Notes under the pieces: generated by a model
What the model was told of the DNA's origin: nothing
Seen by the model: the letters and a program-made list of their open reading frames with translations, nothing else
Database searches by the model: none
Position numbers and translations under genes: made by a program
Shown here: one piece after another, positions 50,262-60,007 of the stretch
How the letters are laid out: the number at the start of each line of letters is the position of its first letter
Position numbering within the stretch: the stretch's first letter is position 1
Assembly: GCF_011043555.1 (NCBI RefSeq)
Contig: NZ_JAAKGS010000003.1
Coordinates: 248,001 to 312,000, forward strand
Direction: 5' to 3'
Length of the DNA: 64,000 bases
From: Sphingobacterium sp. SGR-19
GTDB taxonomy: Bacteria; Bacteroidota; Bacteroidia; Sphingobacteriales; Sphingobacteriaceae

Positions 50262-53200
50262 ATGAAAATCAAACAACTATCCAAAGTAGCCTTAGCGGTT
50301 GCACTCAGTAGTGCGATCATGTTTGAAGGCTGTAAGAAGTATGATGACGACATCACACGACTTGAACAAGGCATCGAGCAGAACAGTTCTGATATCGCCA
50401 GCCTGAAAACACAACTTGCGACACTCGCCGCTAACAACGTGGTGGAATCGGTCACCTCTATAACTGGAGGCTTCAAAATCACTTTTAAACGTCCAGATGG
50501 TACTACGTTCTCTTATGACATTGTTAATGGAGATAAAGGCGATAAGGGGGATAAAGGTGATACAGGAAACAACGGTACCTCACCGCTAATCCGTATCAAC
50601 GCCACAAGTGGCAATTGGGAAATTGCCCAAAATGGGACTGATTACGTCGATACGGGTATCAAAGCAAAAGGTGATAAAGGTGATCAAGGAACGCCTGGTG
50701 CACCAGGTCAACCGGGTCAACCCGGAGTACCAGGTCAGGATGGCCAAGATGGTCAGGATGGTGAAGATGGAGCACCAGGGCAAGACGGCTCTGTGGTCAC
50801 TATCGAAACGATAGGGGGCAAACAATACTGGCACATTGATGGACAAAATACGGGTGTCCAAGCTTATTTTGGCGATATCGCCATGATTGCTACCGATGGA
50901 GGCTACAATGTCGTGTTTACCGATGCGGAAGGAAATTCCTCCAGCAGCGTCTTTCTTGCAACAGAAGCTGTCGCGGTTAGCAGCCTAACATTGGTTCCAT
51001 CTCTTCACAGTTCCAACACACCAGTTGTCCTGTTCCCACGCATTGTCAATAATGCGACCAGCAGAACAACTTACATGCAAGGTTACGCTACTATTACGTA
51101 TAACTTGAATCCTTTCGGAGTAGCTACCGCCAACTATGAATCTAGCGGATTGTTGACCGAAAAAACAGAGGAAGTATCTTTCCGTTCGTCCGGAGCAACA
51201 CCAAGCGCAAGTTTTACAAAAGTAGGCGAAGCCAAAACTTTTGGTGACATCACGGTGAAATACAAACCTGTAAACAATACAGGGAACAGCGTATTCCCGA
51301 ATCCGTCAGGCAATGAGCATTTGCATATCGCATTGCAAGTGAAAAATAACAAAGCAGCGAGCAACCAACAATATGTAGCCTCTCCTTTCAATCTTGCCAA
51401 AGAAGAGATCATCGAAACAGACGAAGTAACAATCGAAAAAGCTATTAAAGCATCGGAAACTGCTCCTTACACATTAGTTAATGGTTATAGTTCGGGAGCA
51501 TTTACCGGCAGTGCGTTCGTGGAGGCAGGCACAGGCACTCCAAACTTATCATTGAGCAATACTGCTGCCGCTGCGAAAACCAACGCGCACTTCACGCTGC
51601 ACATCCGCAATAACGCCGAAAACGATTTGGGCAGCGGAAATTCTTATGAAGGTGCTATCGAGCTGGAAAAAGAACTAAGAGGTTTCTTCGGCCGTGCACA
51701 GGTAGGCAACCAAATTGTATCTATGGACGATAACGGACTAGATGGCTATGACCTTCGTTTTGCGTTAGCAAATCCAAACTCCACAGAAGCAAATTGGCTG
51801 AAAGTGGATGCAGCTACAGGTGCCATTTCCGTAAAAGAGTCTACTCCCGGTCAATACAATACGGCTGCTTTGGGCAACCATGCAATTGTAAAAGCTGACT
51901 TATATGCTACTGCTACTTCAACCACGTCTATCGCGACCCGCTACGTAAAAGTAGGTTTCACACAGGGCGTAATACAACCAGTTGACGTAAAAGGAAACAT
52001 CAACCATGCTTTAACCAGCACAGCGTCTGCGACGAAAGATGTACAATGGATCGTACCAACAACATTAGATGCAGCGTACAACACCACAGGAAAATCAGCG
52101 AACGATTTCCACAATTCTTACAACTGGGTATTTGATGCTGCCGTAAGAACTATTGCTGACCCATCTGGTTCTGCACAGCTTGGTACTGTTCCAACAACAT
52201 GGTTCACTTTCCATGACATGGACAACACAACACAAGCCGTAACAAGAAAAGTAGAAATCAACCAAACACTGGTAAACCCGGGAACTTACAAATTGACTGG
52301 TCGTTACGTTCCAACAGCTTCCAATTCGTCAGATCCGGTGGTTAACGTAGAAATTTTGGTAAAAGTAAGCATCAACGGTAATATCTCTTACGCACCTATC
52401 CCTGCTTATTGGGAAAACAATGCAGCACGTGTTTACGGTACACCTAATGGCAGCAGTTGGTACATGGGTGGCGACATGAACGAGTATATCACCTTAAACA
52501 ACACCATTTCTGGTCCTGGTGTAACATACAACTTCTCTATCCCATCAGCTGATCACCAAGCAATCGCGGCATTCGGAACAGGCAACCTGTCTTCCAGCGC
52601 TATCGTTAATGCATTGGGTGGCGAGCAATTGCACGTGGTAAATCCTGCGGCACCGCAACACCATTCCAACGCGGCCCGCGATGCGTTCAACTATATCACA
52701 GGATGGACATTTACCAAAAATACCTTCACAGTACGTGTGAACTACTATTTAAACGGTAATCCAGTTCCATTCAAAACTGAATCGATCCCTGTTCGCTTCA
52801 AGAACCCCGTGAAAACAGTTGTGTTGAAAAACAATGGCGCAGCCACCGTAACAGACAAACAAGGCGGCAACAACAATCAGGATGTAGCCCTTCGCAATTT
52901 CGTGCGCGTGGAAGATTATCAAGGTGTTACATTATTCAACTATCAAGGCGTCTTGAACAGCAACAATGCATATGACAACACGAGGTTACAACGTTATGGT
53001 ATCACTGTATTCGGCGGTAGCGCATTGAATCCTACGTTATCGACATCTGCGGTGACACTGGATAGGGCATACTACAACAGCAATCCTTCTGTTGACATCT
53101 CTGGATCATTACCAGCAACCACTTCTGTATCGATTGTGAACGTCGGTGGATCAGCTACAGCTCGTTGGACGAACAACGGTGCAAATACGATCACACAACC

Positions 53201-53312
53201 GATCACATTAGTATTCAAGATCAAAGTTGCCAACAGGTACAATGACGGCGCAAACAACAACCTTTCTGACATTGAGCAAGAAGTTAAGGTGGTCGTTAAC
53301 CCGCAAAACTAA
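50262..53312 (+). CDS. Collagen-repeat lipoprotein with DUF4988-like N-terminus
   Basis: A 1016-residue lipoprotein with Cys24 in MFEGC. Residues 28-60 form a coiled coil (DDDITRLEQGIEQNSSDIAS). Then comes a DUF4988-like strand unit followed by two collagen-type Gly-x-y tracts, Gly90-Gly105 (about five triplets, GDKGDKGDKG) and Gly137-Gly175 (thirteen triplets, including GAPGQPGQPGVPGQDGQDG). The C-terminal 800 residues are Thr/Asn/Ser-rich beta domains without a recognised family. Triple-helical tracts after a coiled coil suggest a homotrimeric stalk on the cell surface. A strong terminator follows at 53361. The promoter is unclear. Surface location is inference. Confidence 0.85.
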   Translation: MKIKQLSKVALAVALSSAIMFEGCKKYDDDITRLEQGIEQNSSDIASLKTQLATLAANNVVESVTSITGGFKITFKRPDGTTFSYDIVNGDKGDKGDKGDTGNNGTSPLIRINATSGNWEIAQNGTDYVDTGIKAKGDKGDQGTPGAPGQPGQPGVPGQDGQDGQDGEDGAPGQDGSVVTIETIGGKQYWHIDGQNTGVQAYFGDIAMIATDGGYNVVFTDAEGNSSSSVFLATEAVAVSSLTLVPSLHSSNTPVVLFPRIVNNATSRTTYMQGYATITYNLNPFGVATANYESSGLLTEKTEEVSFRSSGATPSASFTKVGEAKTFGDITVKYKPVNNTGNSVFPNPSGNEHLHIALQVKNNKAASNQQYVASPFNLAKEEIIETDEVTIEKAIKASETAPYTLVNGYSSGAFTGSAFVEAGTGTPNLSLSNTAAAAKTNAHFTLHIRNNAENDLGSGNSYEGAIELEKELRGFFGRAQVGNQIVSMDDNGLDGYDLRFALANPNSTEANWLKVDAATGAISVKESTPGQYNTAALGNHAIVKADLYATATSTTSIATRYVKVGFTQGVIQPVDVKGNINHALTSTASATKDVQWIVPTTLDAAYNTTGKSANDFHNSYNWVFDAAVRTIADPSGSAQLGTVPTTWFTFHDMDNTTQAVTRKVEINQTLVNPGTYKLTGRYVPTASNSSDPVVNVEILVKVSINGNISYAPIPAYWENNAARVYGTPNGSSWYMGGDMNEYITLNNTISGPGVTYNFSIPSADHQAIAAFGTGNLSSSAIVNALGGEQLHVVNPAAPQHHSNAARDAFNYITGWTFTKNTFTVRVNYYLNGNPVPFKTESIPVRFKNPVKTVVLKNNGAATVTDKQGGNNNQDVALRNFVRVEDYQGVTLFNYQGVLNSNNAYDNTRLQRYGITVFGGSALNPTLSTSAVTLDRAYYNSNPSVDISGSLPATTSVSIVNVGGSATARWTNNGANTITQPITLVFKIKVANRYNDGANNNLSDIEQEVKVVVNPQN

Positions 53313-53360
53313 TGTTCTATATTATTCAAATACGGAATAGTTCAATTTATTAACAATAGC

Positions 53361-53393
53361 AAGAAGGTGGTATGGAAACATACCACCCTTCTT
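53361..53393 (+). terminator. Strong intrinsic terminator after the collagen-like gene
   Basis: Arms 53361-53374 (AAGAAGGTGGTATG) and 53379-53393 pair along 14 bases with one bulged base and a GAAA tetraloop. A T-rich stretch (ending in a seven-T run at about 53405) follows. Confidence 0.85.
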
Positions 53394-53424
53394 CTAAAAT
53401 TTCCTTTTTTTACTCCAAAAAATT

Positions 53425-53532
53425 ATGAATATAGAAATAATAGAGACCGTAGGCTACATAACTGCCAGCGGCATATTGCTTTTCATTGCACAACGCGTGA
53501 AAGCAAAACTTCAAAGAGAACAGTCCAGCTGA
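53425..53532 (+). CDS. Possible 35-residue single-pass membrane peptide
   Basis: An ATG-to-TGA frame reads MNIEIIETVGYITASGILLF, then IAQRVKAKLQREQSS. This gives an acidic N-terminus, one hydrophobic segment of about 17 residues (GYITASGILLFIAQ region) and a basic tail, the layout of a small type II or tail-anchored peptide. It lies after the terminator of the collagen-like gene and before the promoter of the protease gene, so it has no clear promoter of its own. It could be a random frame. Confidence 0.3.
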   Translation: MNIEIIETVGYITASGILLFIAQRVKAKLQREQSS

Positions 53533-53549
53533 ACTCCATCAAAATTCTC

Positions 53550-53557
53550 TACATTTG
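53550..53557 (+). promoter_or_regulatory. -7 promoter element of the clostripain-like gene
   Basis: TACATTTG is an exact TAnnTTTG match, ending 22 bases before the ATG at 53580. No -33 TTG is seen. Confidence 0.5.
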
Positions 53558-53579
53558 ATAAGCTAACAGAAGAAACGCC

Positions 53580-54713
53580 ATGAGAACCCGCCTCTTTCGC
53601 TTTATTATTTGCCTGCTCTGTGTATTCCAGGCGTGTAAACATACCGACATCAAACCGGATCACGAAGATAAGTTCCGAACGATCGTGGTTTACTTAGCCG
53701 CCAACAACAACCTAGAACTCGAAGCATATAAAAATATAGCGCAAATGGAGAAGTCCTTAGGCAATGTCGACGGTAATCTGATCGTTTACGCAAAACTCCC
53801 CAACAACAAGCCATCGCTTTATCAAATTGATAAAAAAGATGGAACAAGCGGTAAAAAAATAAAGATTAAGGACTACGAGCCGCATGATTCTAGCGACCCC
53901 GCTACCATGCGCCTTGTTTTAGAGGACGTTAGAAATCTATTTCCGGCAAAAACATATGGATTGGTGCTATGGTCACACGCCACGGGCTGGATACCCAGCA
54001 GTAGTGGCAACATTAAACTGAAATCCTTTGGAGACGACGGCGGCAGTCAAATGGACATTAAAGACTTCCATTCGGCATTACCCTTCACCTTTGACTTCAT
54101 CCTATTTGATGCGTGTTCAATGGCAAGCGTAGAAGTGCTATATGAAATCAAAGAAAAAGCGAAATATTTCATTGCATCACCAGGTGAAGTTATTGCTAAT
54201 GGTATGCCCTATGACAAAATCACCAACGATCTCTTCTCTTCCGACATTAATGCCTATAGTATTTTGGCAAAAAAATACCACAGCCATTACGACAATCTTT
54301 CCGGTCTACATCGGTCAGCCACCATATCTGTTATTGATGCTTCGAAGCTACAACATGTGGCCCGGGAAATCAAACAAGTTCTTCATTCACAACAAGCTGC
54401 CCATGCAGACTATAACCGTGATCAGGTACAGCGCATGGATTTTGATCGAATTGGAAATCCACTGATCGCATTTGACTTCCTAGACTTTATCGAACAGAAT
54501 TATAACCATGCCGCCTCCTTTCCAAAGTTAAAAACCGCACTGCAAGAAGCTGTTATATACAAGGCCAACACACCATTTTTCAACGGTTTTGCAATCGACA
54601 AAAATTCAGGTTTAACCTGTTACATTCCCCATCCAGATAATGAAAAAACGGCACACGCGTATTATCGTACTTTAAAATGGTATGCGGACAGCGGCTTTGA
54701 CAAATTATTATAA
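53580..54713 (+). CDS. Clostripain-family (C11) cysteine protease lipoprotein
   Basis: A 377-residue lipoprotein with Cys19 in VFQACKH. The caspase-like core begins KFRTIVVYLAANNNLE near residue 31. The catalytic dyad is His133 in LWSHATGW and Cys179 in LFDACSMASVE. C11 enzymes cleave after arginine or lysine and usually self-activate. It sits 268 bases downstream of the collagen-like lipoprotein but on its own promoter. It might process that or another surface protein; this is context only. It ends 116 bases before smc. Confidence 0.9.
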   Translation: MRTRLFRFIICLLCVFQACKHTDIKPDHEDKFRTIVVYLAANNNLELEAYKNIAQMEKSLGNVDGNLIVYAKLPNNKPSLYQIDKKDGTSGKKIKIKDYEPHDSSDPATMRLVLEDVRNLFPAKTYGLVLWSHATGWIPSSSGNIKLKSFGDDGGSQMDIKDFHSALPFTFDFILFDACSMASVEVLYEIKEKAKYFIASPGEVIANGMPYDKITNDLFSSDINAYSILAKKYHSHYDNLSGLHRSATISVIDASKLQHVAREIKQVLHSQQAAHADYNRDQVQRMDFDRIGNPLIAFDFLDFIEQNYNHAASFPKLKTALQEAVIYKANTPFFNGFAIDKNSGLTCYIPHPDNEKTAHAYYRTLKWYADSGFDKLL

Positions 54714-54829
54714 ATAAGATACAGAAATATTAAATTCACCCTCGATCTGTTCAAGGGCAGTACGCTTTTTAGTTCTGCCTAAAAAACTGTATTTTCGTCT
54801 GTTGATTTTTAGAGGATAAGGCATAGCGT

Positions 54830-57800
54830 ATGCAGTTAGTAAAATTAGAGATTAAAGGATTTAAGAGCTTTGGTGACAAAATCACCATTAACTTCAACGA
54901 GGGTGTAACCGCCATTGTTGGCCCCAATGGTTGCGGCAAATCGAACGTCGTGGACGCTATTCGGTGGGTATTGGGCGAACAGAGTACACGTATGTTACGT
55001 TCCGAGAAGATGGAAAACATCATCTTCAACGGAACAGCAAACCGGAAGCCGGCAAACCTGGCCGAAGTATCCTTAACCTTCGAGAATAATAACAAATTGC
55101 TGCCAACCGAATTTTCGACCGTTACCATTACCCGTAAGCTATATCGTAATGGCGACAGCGAATACCGTCTGAACGACGTTAAATGCCGTTTGAAAGATAT
55201 TACCGATCTCTTTTTAGATACCGGTTTAGGTGCGGACACCTATTCGATCATCGAATTGAAGATGATTGACGAAATCATCAATAACAAGGACAACTCGCGT
55301 CGGAATCTGTTTGAGGAAGCGTCCGGCATCTCTAAATACAAAGTACGCAAGAAACAGACCTTATCGAAACTCAGGGATACCGAAGCCGATCTGGATCGTG
55401 TCGATGACCTTCTTTATGAAATCAACAAGAATCTAAAACAATTAGAAACACAGGCTAAAAAAGCAGACAAATATTTCCAGCTTAAAGAGGAATATCGCGA
55501 AGCCAGTGTCGGATTGGCGTATTATCGGCTGGAGGGATTCAGTACCGATCTAGAACGCATCGCCGAACAAGAAAAAGGACAGCAAGAGCGTATTAAGGAA
55601 ACATCGGCTAAAATTGAAGGCCAGGAGAATCAACTACGCACATTGCGCGAAGACATTCTTTCCAAAGAAAAAAATCTTGCAACACAGCAAAAAAGTACCA
55701 ACGAATACGCTAATAAAATCCGTAGCTACGAATCCGATAAGAAAATAAAGAATGAGCGTATCATTCACTTACAGGAAAAAGAAACGCGGATTACGGCAGA
55801 ACTTAACAACGACAAAAAACAACTGGAACATGTCCAATATACCATTAAAAGACTGAATGAAGAACTTTTTGAGGAACAAGGCAAACTGGATGTTTTTCGG
55901 TTGGATATCGACCGCAACCAAACGGAGGTTGAAGAACTTCGGGGGCAGCAGTCGTCTGCAAAAGGGAAGTTAGACAGTTTTACCCAACAGAGCAGCGAAC
56001 TTCAAAACAGGATATATAAACTCGAAAAGGACATCGCCGTACTGAACATCCAGAAGGAGGCTTTGCAACAAGAATCGGTACGTGCGATGACCGATGCTTC
56101 TGCAAAGGTGGAAGAGTTAAACGAATTCAACAAGGCAGTTGCAGATTTGGACGAACAGGTGAAGATGCAACAAAACCAATATGATGCGGCTATGCAAGGG
56201 GAGAATGAATTGCAGCAGCAAATCCATGCAGTCGAAGAACAACTAAACGAAACCCGCGCCCAACTAAACAGAGAATCCCGTTTGGTCGACGCGAAGCAAA
56301 ATGAGTATAACCTTACCAAGTCCTTGGTAGATAATCTTGAGGGATTTCCGGAATCCATTAAGTTTTTGCGCAAAAATGCTGGATGGAAGAAATCCTATCC
56401 CCTCTTTTCGGATATTCTCTTTTGCAAGGAAGAATACCGTGTTGCAATCGAAAATTACCTAGAATCCGTCATGAACCACTATGTTGTGCAAGACCAACAG
56501 GAAGCCGTACAGGCGATTCAGTTATTGAGTGATGCATCCCGTGGGAAAGCAAATTTCTTCGTATTGGATGCTATTCAAACGGTCAAAACAAAGCCTCAAA
56601 CACCTGAAAATACGATCCCTGCATTAGAGGTTGTTAAGGTAGATAAGAAATACAGCTTGCTCTGCGAACAACTGCTACAACATGTATTTTTACTAAAACC
56701 CGAAGCTTCGGATAGCTTGGCAGAGACATTACCTCAAGACGACCTAGTTATCTTACACCCTGAGGGAAAATTCTCTAAAAACCGCTTAGGCTTAAACGGA
56801 GGTTCTGTCGGCCTGTTTGAAGGTAAGCGTATTGGTAGGGCAAAAAACCTAGAGAGCCTTAGCAAAGAGATCAAGGAGCTTAACCAGAAAATCGAAAAAC
56901 TACAGCAAGCCGAAGCCGATAGCATAGATACACTAGCGACATTACGCACTGCGTCGCAAAAAGATGTTATCGACGAACTTCGCATGGTATTAAATCGTCT
57001 GCACAATGAATTGATTTCAGTAAAAACCAAACAGGAACAATATCAGACGTTCATTACCAACAGCCAGAACCGGAAACAGGATATTGAAAGCAAGATCACG
57101 GTCATCCAATATGAGTTGCAAAAGGCGGAACCGGAACTGCAAATATTAAAAGTAGAAGCAGAATCGAACCAAAAGCAATTAATGGAATTGCAAAATGCCC
57201 ATGCTGAAATTGCCGAGGTGCTGAATGAGAAGTCCGCTTCGTTTAATCAAGAGAACATCCGTTTCCACCAACAGCAAAATAAAGTATCCAGTTTACAAAA
57301 GGATCTGGAATATCGGGAAAGCCAACAAGAAGCCTTCGAAGCCCGGATAGAGAAAAATTCGTTGGAATACGAACAGGTGAAAGTGGACATGAAAGACACT
57401 TCCCATATTGTAGATCATAATGATGAAGACCTTGTAGCAATGTATGCGCAAAAAGAGGAACTCGAAAAAGGCCTTCAGGAAATTGAAGAGGATTTCTATA
57501 CTACACGTCGCATTATCAATGAGCTGGAAGAAGAAATCACCCAATTACGTCGTAGCAAAGATCAGAACGATTTTCTATTGTCTGAATTGAAAGATAAAAA
57601 GACCGCTTTACAGATTGACCTCAATAGCTTAAAAGAGCGTTTATCTGTTGAGTTCAATATCGACATCAATTCTTTGCTCGAAGGTGATATGCCAGAAATT
57701 CCAGCTAGTCAGGAAGAATTGGCTACAGCATGTGATAAACTCAAAAAGCAGCTGGATTCGTACGGCTCCATTAACCCCATGGCAAAAGAGGCCTACGACG

Positions 57801-58366
57801 AAATACAGGAACGACACACTTTTATCTCTAAAGAGAAAAGCGACCTGTTAGATGCTAAAGCATCCTTGATGGCCACGATCAATGAGATAGATCAAACGGC
57901 CAACGACAAATTTATGCACGCTTTCAATACCGTCCGTGAAAACTTTGTACATGTATTCCGTTCGTTGTTCAACCAAGAAGATTCCTGCGATATGGTATTG
58001 ACCGATCCCGCCAATCCATTGGAATCGGATATTGATATTATAGCGCGTCCGAAAGGCAAACGCCCCTTGTCTATCAATCAGCTGTCCGGTGGAGAAAAAA
58101 CATTGACGGCTACCGCGCTGCTGTTTTCATTGTACCTACTGAAACCTGCTCCATTCTGTATATTTGACGAAGTGGACGCCCCGTTGGACGACACCAACAT
58201 TGATAAGTTCAATAACATTATCAAAGACTTCTCGAAGAACTCCCAGTTTATTATTGTTTCGCACAACAAACGAACAATAGCCAGCACGGATATTATTTAC
58301 GGTGTCACAATGGTAGAACAAGGCGTTTCACGTGTCGTGCCGGTAGATTTGCGGGATGTAGCGTAG
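54830..58366 (+). CDS. smc: Chromosome segregation protein SMC
   Basis: The 1178-residue ATPase of the condensin complex. Walker A is at residues 31-38 (GPNGCGKS); the first coiled-coil arm spans about 170-490. The hinge is near 500-660 (EGFPESIKFLRK region), and the second arm spans 670-1010. The head closes with signature LSGGEK (about 1085) and Walker B in CIFDEVDAPLDD (about 1110). All key residues are intact. ScpA and ScpB are not in the window. It is preceded by 116 bases with no clear promoter and followed by DUF4198, 88 bases away. Confidence 0.97.
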   Translation: MQLVKLEIKGFKSFGDKITINFNEGVTAIVGPNGCGKSNVVDAIRWVLGEQSTRMLRSEKMENIIFNGTANRKPANLAEVSLTFENNNKLLPTEFSTVTITRKLYRNGDSEYRLNDVKCRLKDITDLFLDTGLGADTYSIIELKMIDEIINNKDNSRRNLFEEASGISKYKVRKKQTLSKLRDTEADLDRVDDLLYEINKNLKQLETQAKKADKYFQLKEEYREASVGLAYYRLEGFSTDLERIAEQEKGQQERIKETSAKIEGQENQLRTLREDILSKEKNLATQQKSTNEYANKIRSYESDKKIKNERIIHLQEKETRITAELNNDKKQLEHVQYTIKRLNEELFEEQGKLDVFRLDIDRNQTEVEELRGQQSSAKGKLDSFTQQSSELQNRIYKLEKDIAVLNIQKEALQQESVRAMTDASAKVEELNEFNKAVADLDEQVKMQQNQYDAAMQGENELQQQIHAVEEQLNETRAQLNRESRLVDAKQNEYNLTKSLVDNLEGFPESIKFLRKNAGWKKSYPLFSDILFCKEEYRVAIENYLESVMNHYVVQDQQEAVQAIQLLSDASRGKANFFVLDAIQTVKTKPQTPENTIPALEVVKVDKKYSLLCEQLLQHVFLLKPEASDSLAETLPQDDLVILHPEGKFSKNRLGLNGGSVGLFEGKRIGRAKNLESLSKEIKELNQKIEKLQQAEADSIDTLATLRTASQKDVIDELRMVLNRLHNELISVKTKQEQYQTFITNSQNRKQDIESKITVIQYELQKAEPELQILKVEAESNQKQLMELQNAHAEIAEVLNEKSASFNQENIRFHQQQNKVSSLQKDLEYRESQQEAFEARIEKNSLEYEQVKVDMKDTSHIVDHNDEDLVAMYAQKEELEKGLQEIEEDFYTTRRIINELEEEITQLRRSKDQNDFLLSELKDKKTALQIDLNSLKERLSVEFNIDINSLLEGDMPEIPASQEELATACDKLKKQLDSYGSINPMAKEAYDEIQERHTFISKEKSDLLDAKASLMATINEIDQTANDKFMHAFNTVRENFVHVFRSLFNQEDSCDMVLTDPANPLESDIDIIARPKGKRPLSINQLSGGEKTLTATALLFSLYLLKPAPFCIFDEVDAPLDDTNIDKFNNIIKDFSKNSQFIIVSHNKRTIASTDIIYGVTMVEQGVSRVVPVDLRDVA

Positions 58367-58395
58367 ATTACTTTCCAATATTTGGATCTATTTTG

Positions 58396-58425
58396 TTGTA
58401 GATTAATTTCTAGTATGTATATTTG
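58396..58425 (+). promoter_or_regulatory. Promoter of the DUF4198 gene
   Basis: TTG at 58396-58398 (after TTTTG), a 19-base spacer and TATATTTG at 58418-58425, an exact match. The ATG follows after 29 bases. Confidence 0.75.
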
Positions 58426-58454
58426 TGTGGAATCAGTCTAAATAAATACATACA

Positions 58455-59177
58455 ATGAGAAAAAATCAACTACTTGTGCTTTTAGTAGCACTTCTGTACT
58501 GCACCCTTTCGCAGGCTGTTTATGCACATGCCCTTTGGATAGAACCATCCTCATCTTCTGCGCAGAAAAGCACCGTACATACCGTTAAGGTTTTTTACGG
58601 TGAATATGAACATGGTACACGTGATTTGGTCAAAGACTGGTATGCCGACTTAAAAGAACTTAAACTTTGGGTACAACATCCCAACGGCCAATCCACACTG
58701 CTTGAGACTACCGCAGCTGACGACCATCTTGCAGCCTCTTTTACTCCAGAGCAAGATGGGCTGTATCTTATTCATACCACCCATACGGCAAGTGAATTAG
58801 GTGGGCAAACCAAGTACATCTTTTCGGCGTCTCTTCCTGTAGCTGTAGGACAATCGGATTTAATGATTACCAATCCGAAAGAACCAAATTTGCTGGCTTT
58901 TGTGTCACCAACCGAAAACCGGACGGACCAAGAAGTAGATATCTTTGTCTTTGACAATGGAAGTGCACCTACGGATGCTGCGGTCACCGTTATTAGCGCC
59001 GAAGGCTGGGCAAAAACTTTTAAAACCGATTCAAACGGCAAAGTAAGTTTCCGTCCCTTATGGAAAGGCAGATATGTCGTTGAAACTAGTAAATACCTTC
59101 CTGAAGAAGGCGTTTGGAACGAAAAGCCCCATACCCATGTTTGGCAAGGCGTCACTACTACTTTCAGCGTTAATTAG
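58455..59177 (+). CDS. DUF4198 exported protein
   Basis: A 240-residue exported protein. The signal peptide ends near VYAHA and the mature chain starts with HALWIEPSS, the hallmark of DUF4198. Two Ig-like beta domains follow (about 30-125 and 135-235, with DQEVDIFVFDNGSAPTDAAVTV as residues 157-178 in outline). Some relatives are linked to nickel or cobalt uptake; no such genes are nearby, so the role is open. It has a perfect promoter and ends at a hairpin, so it is a one-gene unit. Confidence 0.85.
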   Translation: MRKNQLLVLLVALLYCTLSQAVYAHALWIEPSSSSAQKSTVHTVKVFYGEYEHGTRDLVKDWYADLKELKLWVQHPNGQSTLLETTAADDHLAASFTPEQDGLYLIHTTHTASELGGQTKYIFSASLPVAVGQSDLMITNPKEPNLLAFVSPTENRTDQEVDIFVFDNGSAPTDAAVTVISAEGWAKTFKTDSNGKVSFRPLWKGRYVVETSKYLPEEGVWNEKPHTHVWQGVTTTFSVN

Positions 59178-59226
59178 AATTAGCAGGACGACAAACTGCC
59201 AATACCTCTTTTAAAAATAAACAATG

Positions 59227-59251
59227 AGCCGATTAGATTTGCTAATCGGCT
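59227..59251 (+). terminator. Hairpin after the DUF4198 gene
   Basis: A perfect 10-base stem (AGCCGATTAG, 59227-59236, with 59242-59251) and 5-base loop lie 50 bases after the stop. There is no T-run, so it is only a probable terminator. Confidence 0.5.
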
Positions 59252-59328
59252 TATGAACTATCAATGGAATATTCTTATTCCCGTCTCTCATCTAGAATCC
59301 GTAACTTTATAGAAGTTAATAAGATATT

Positions 59329-60003
59329 ATGATGGAATTTGGACACAGCAGCTCCTATAGCAGCCGATTGATTTTCTTCCTGTTATTTACTGTTTCATTC
59401 TCTTGCGCGCAGTCGAAATCCGACAGCACTTCAGACCATGCCGATGAATATCGCACCGTCAATGCAATAACAGATACCGCGACATTTGCAGCAGGCTGCT
59501 TCTGGTGTGTGGAAGAACAATTCAAACAGCTAAACGGTGTTACCGCCGTGATATCTGGCTATACAGGCGGTCATGTTCGCAATCCAACTTATCGGCAAGT
59601 CACTACGGGCAGAACCGGGCATGCCGAGGCTTGTAATATCGTTTACAATCCTGACGAAATCTCTTATGATGAATTGCTCGCTGCCTTTTTTGTCGCACAT
59701 GATCCCACGCAGCTTAATCGTCAAGGAGCAGACGTCGGCACGCAGTATCGTTCGGCCATTTTCTTCCACAACGAACACCAGAAGAAGCTCGCAGACTATT
59801 ACATCAAGCAACTAAATGATGAAGGCGCCTACGAGAAAAAAATCGTAACAGAGGTCAGCCCCTATGGTAAATTCTACGTGGCAGAAGACTATCATCAGGA
59901 TTACTATGTCAATAATATGAACGAAGCTTATTGCCAAATGGTCATTAAACCCAAGCTGGAAAAATTCAGAAAGGTATTTAAAGGAAAACTGAAGAATGAG
60001 TAA
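59329..60003 (+). CDS. msrA: Peptide methionine-(S)-sulfoxide reductase, lipoprotein form
   Basis: MsrA reduces methionine sulfoxide in proteins. The 224-residue protein has a lipobox with Cys26 (SFSCAQ), so it acts in the periplasm or on the surface rather than the cytoplasm. The catalytic Cys57 is in AAGCFWCVEE, and the typical GYTGGHVRNPTYRQV, GHAEAC and EDYHQDYY segments follow. The resolving cysteine is probably in EAYCQMV near 203. It is a lone gene and converges with the VOC protein, 4 bases apart. Confidence 0.94.
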   Translation: MMEFGHSSSYSSRLIFFLLFTVSFSCAQSKSDSTSDHADEYRTVNAITDTATFAAGCFWCVEEQFKQLNGVTAVISGYTGGHVRNPTYRQVTTGRTGHAEACNIVYNPDEISYDELLAAFFVAHDPTQLNRQGADVGTQYRSAIFFHNEHQKKLADYYIKQLNDEGAYEKKIVTEVSPYGKFYVAEDYHQDYYVNNMNEAYCQMVIKPKLEKFRKVFKGKLKNE

Positions 60004-60007
60004 ATAA

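Noticed and set aside
50529..50786. Short tandem DNA repeat or CRISPR-like array
   Set aside because: The 9-base periodicity is explained by collagen Gly-x-y codons. The unit varies, and there is no constant repeat with spacers.
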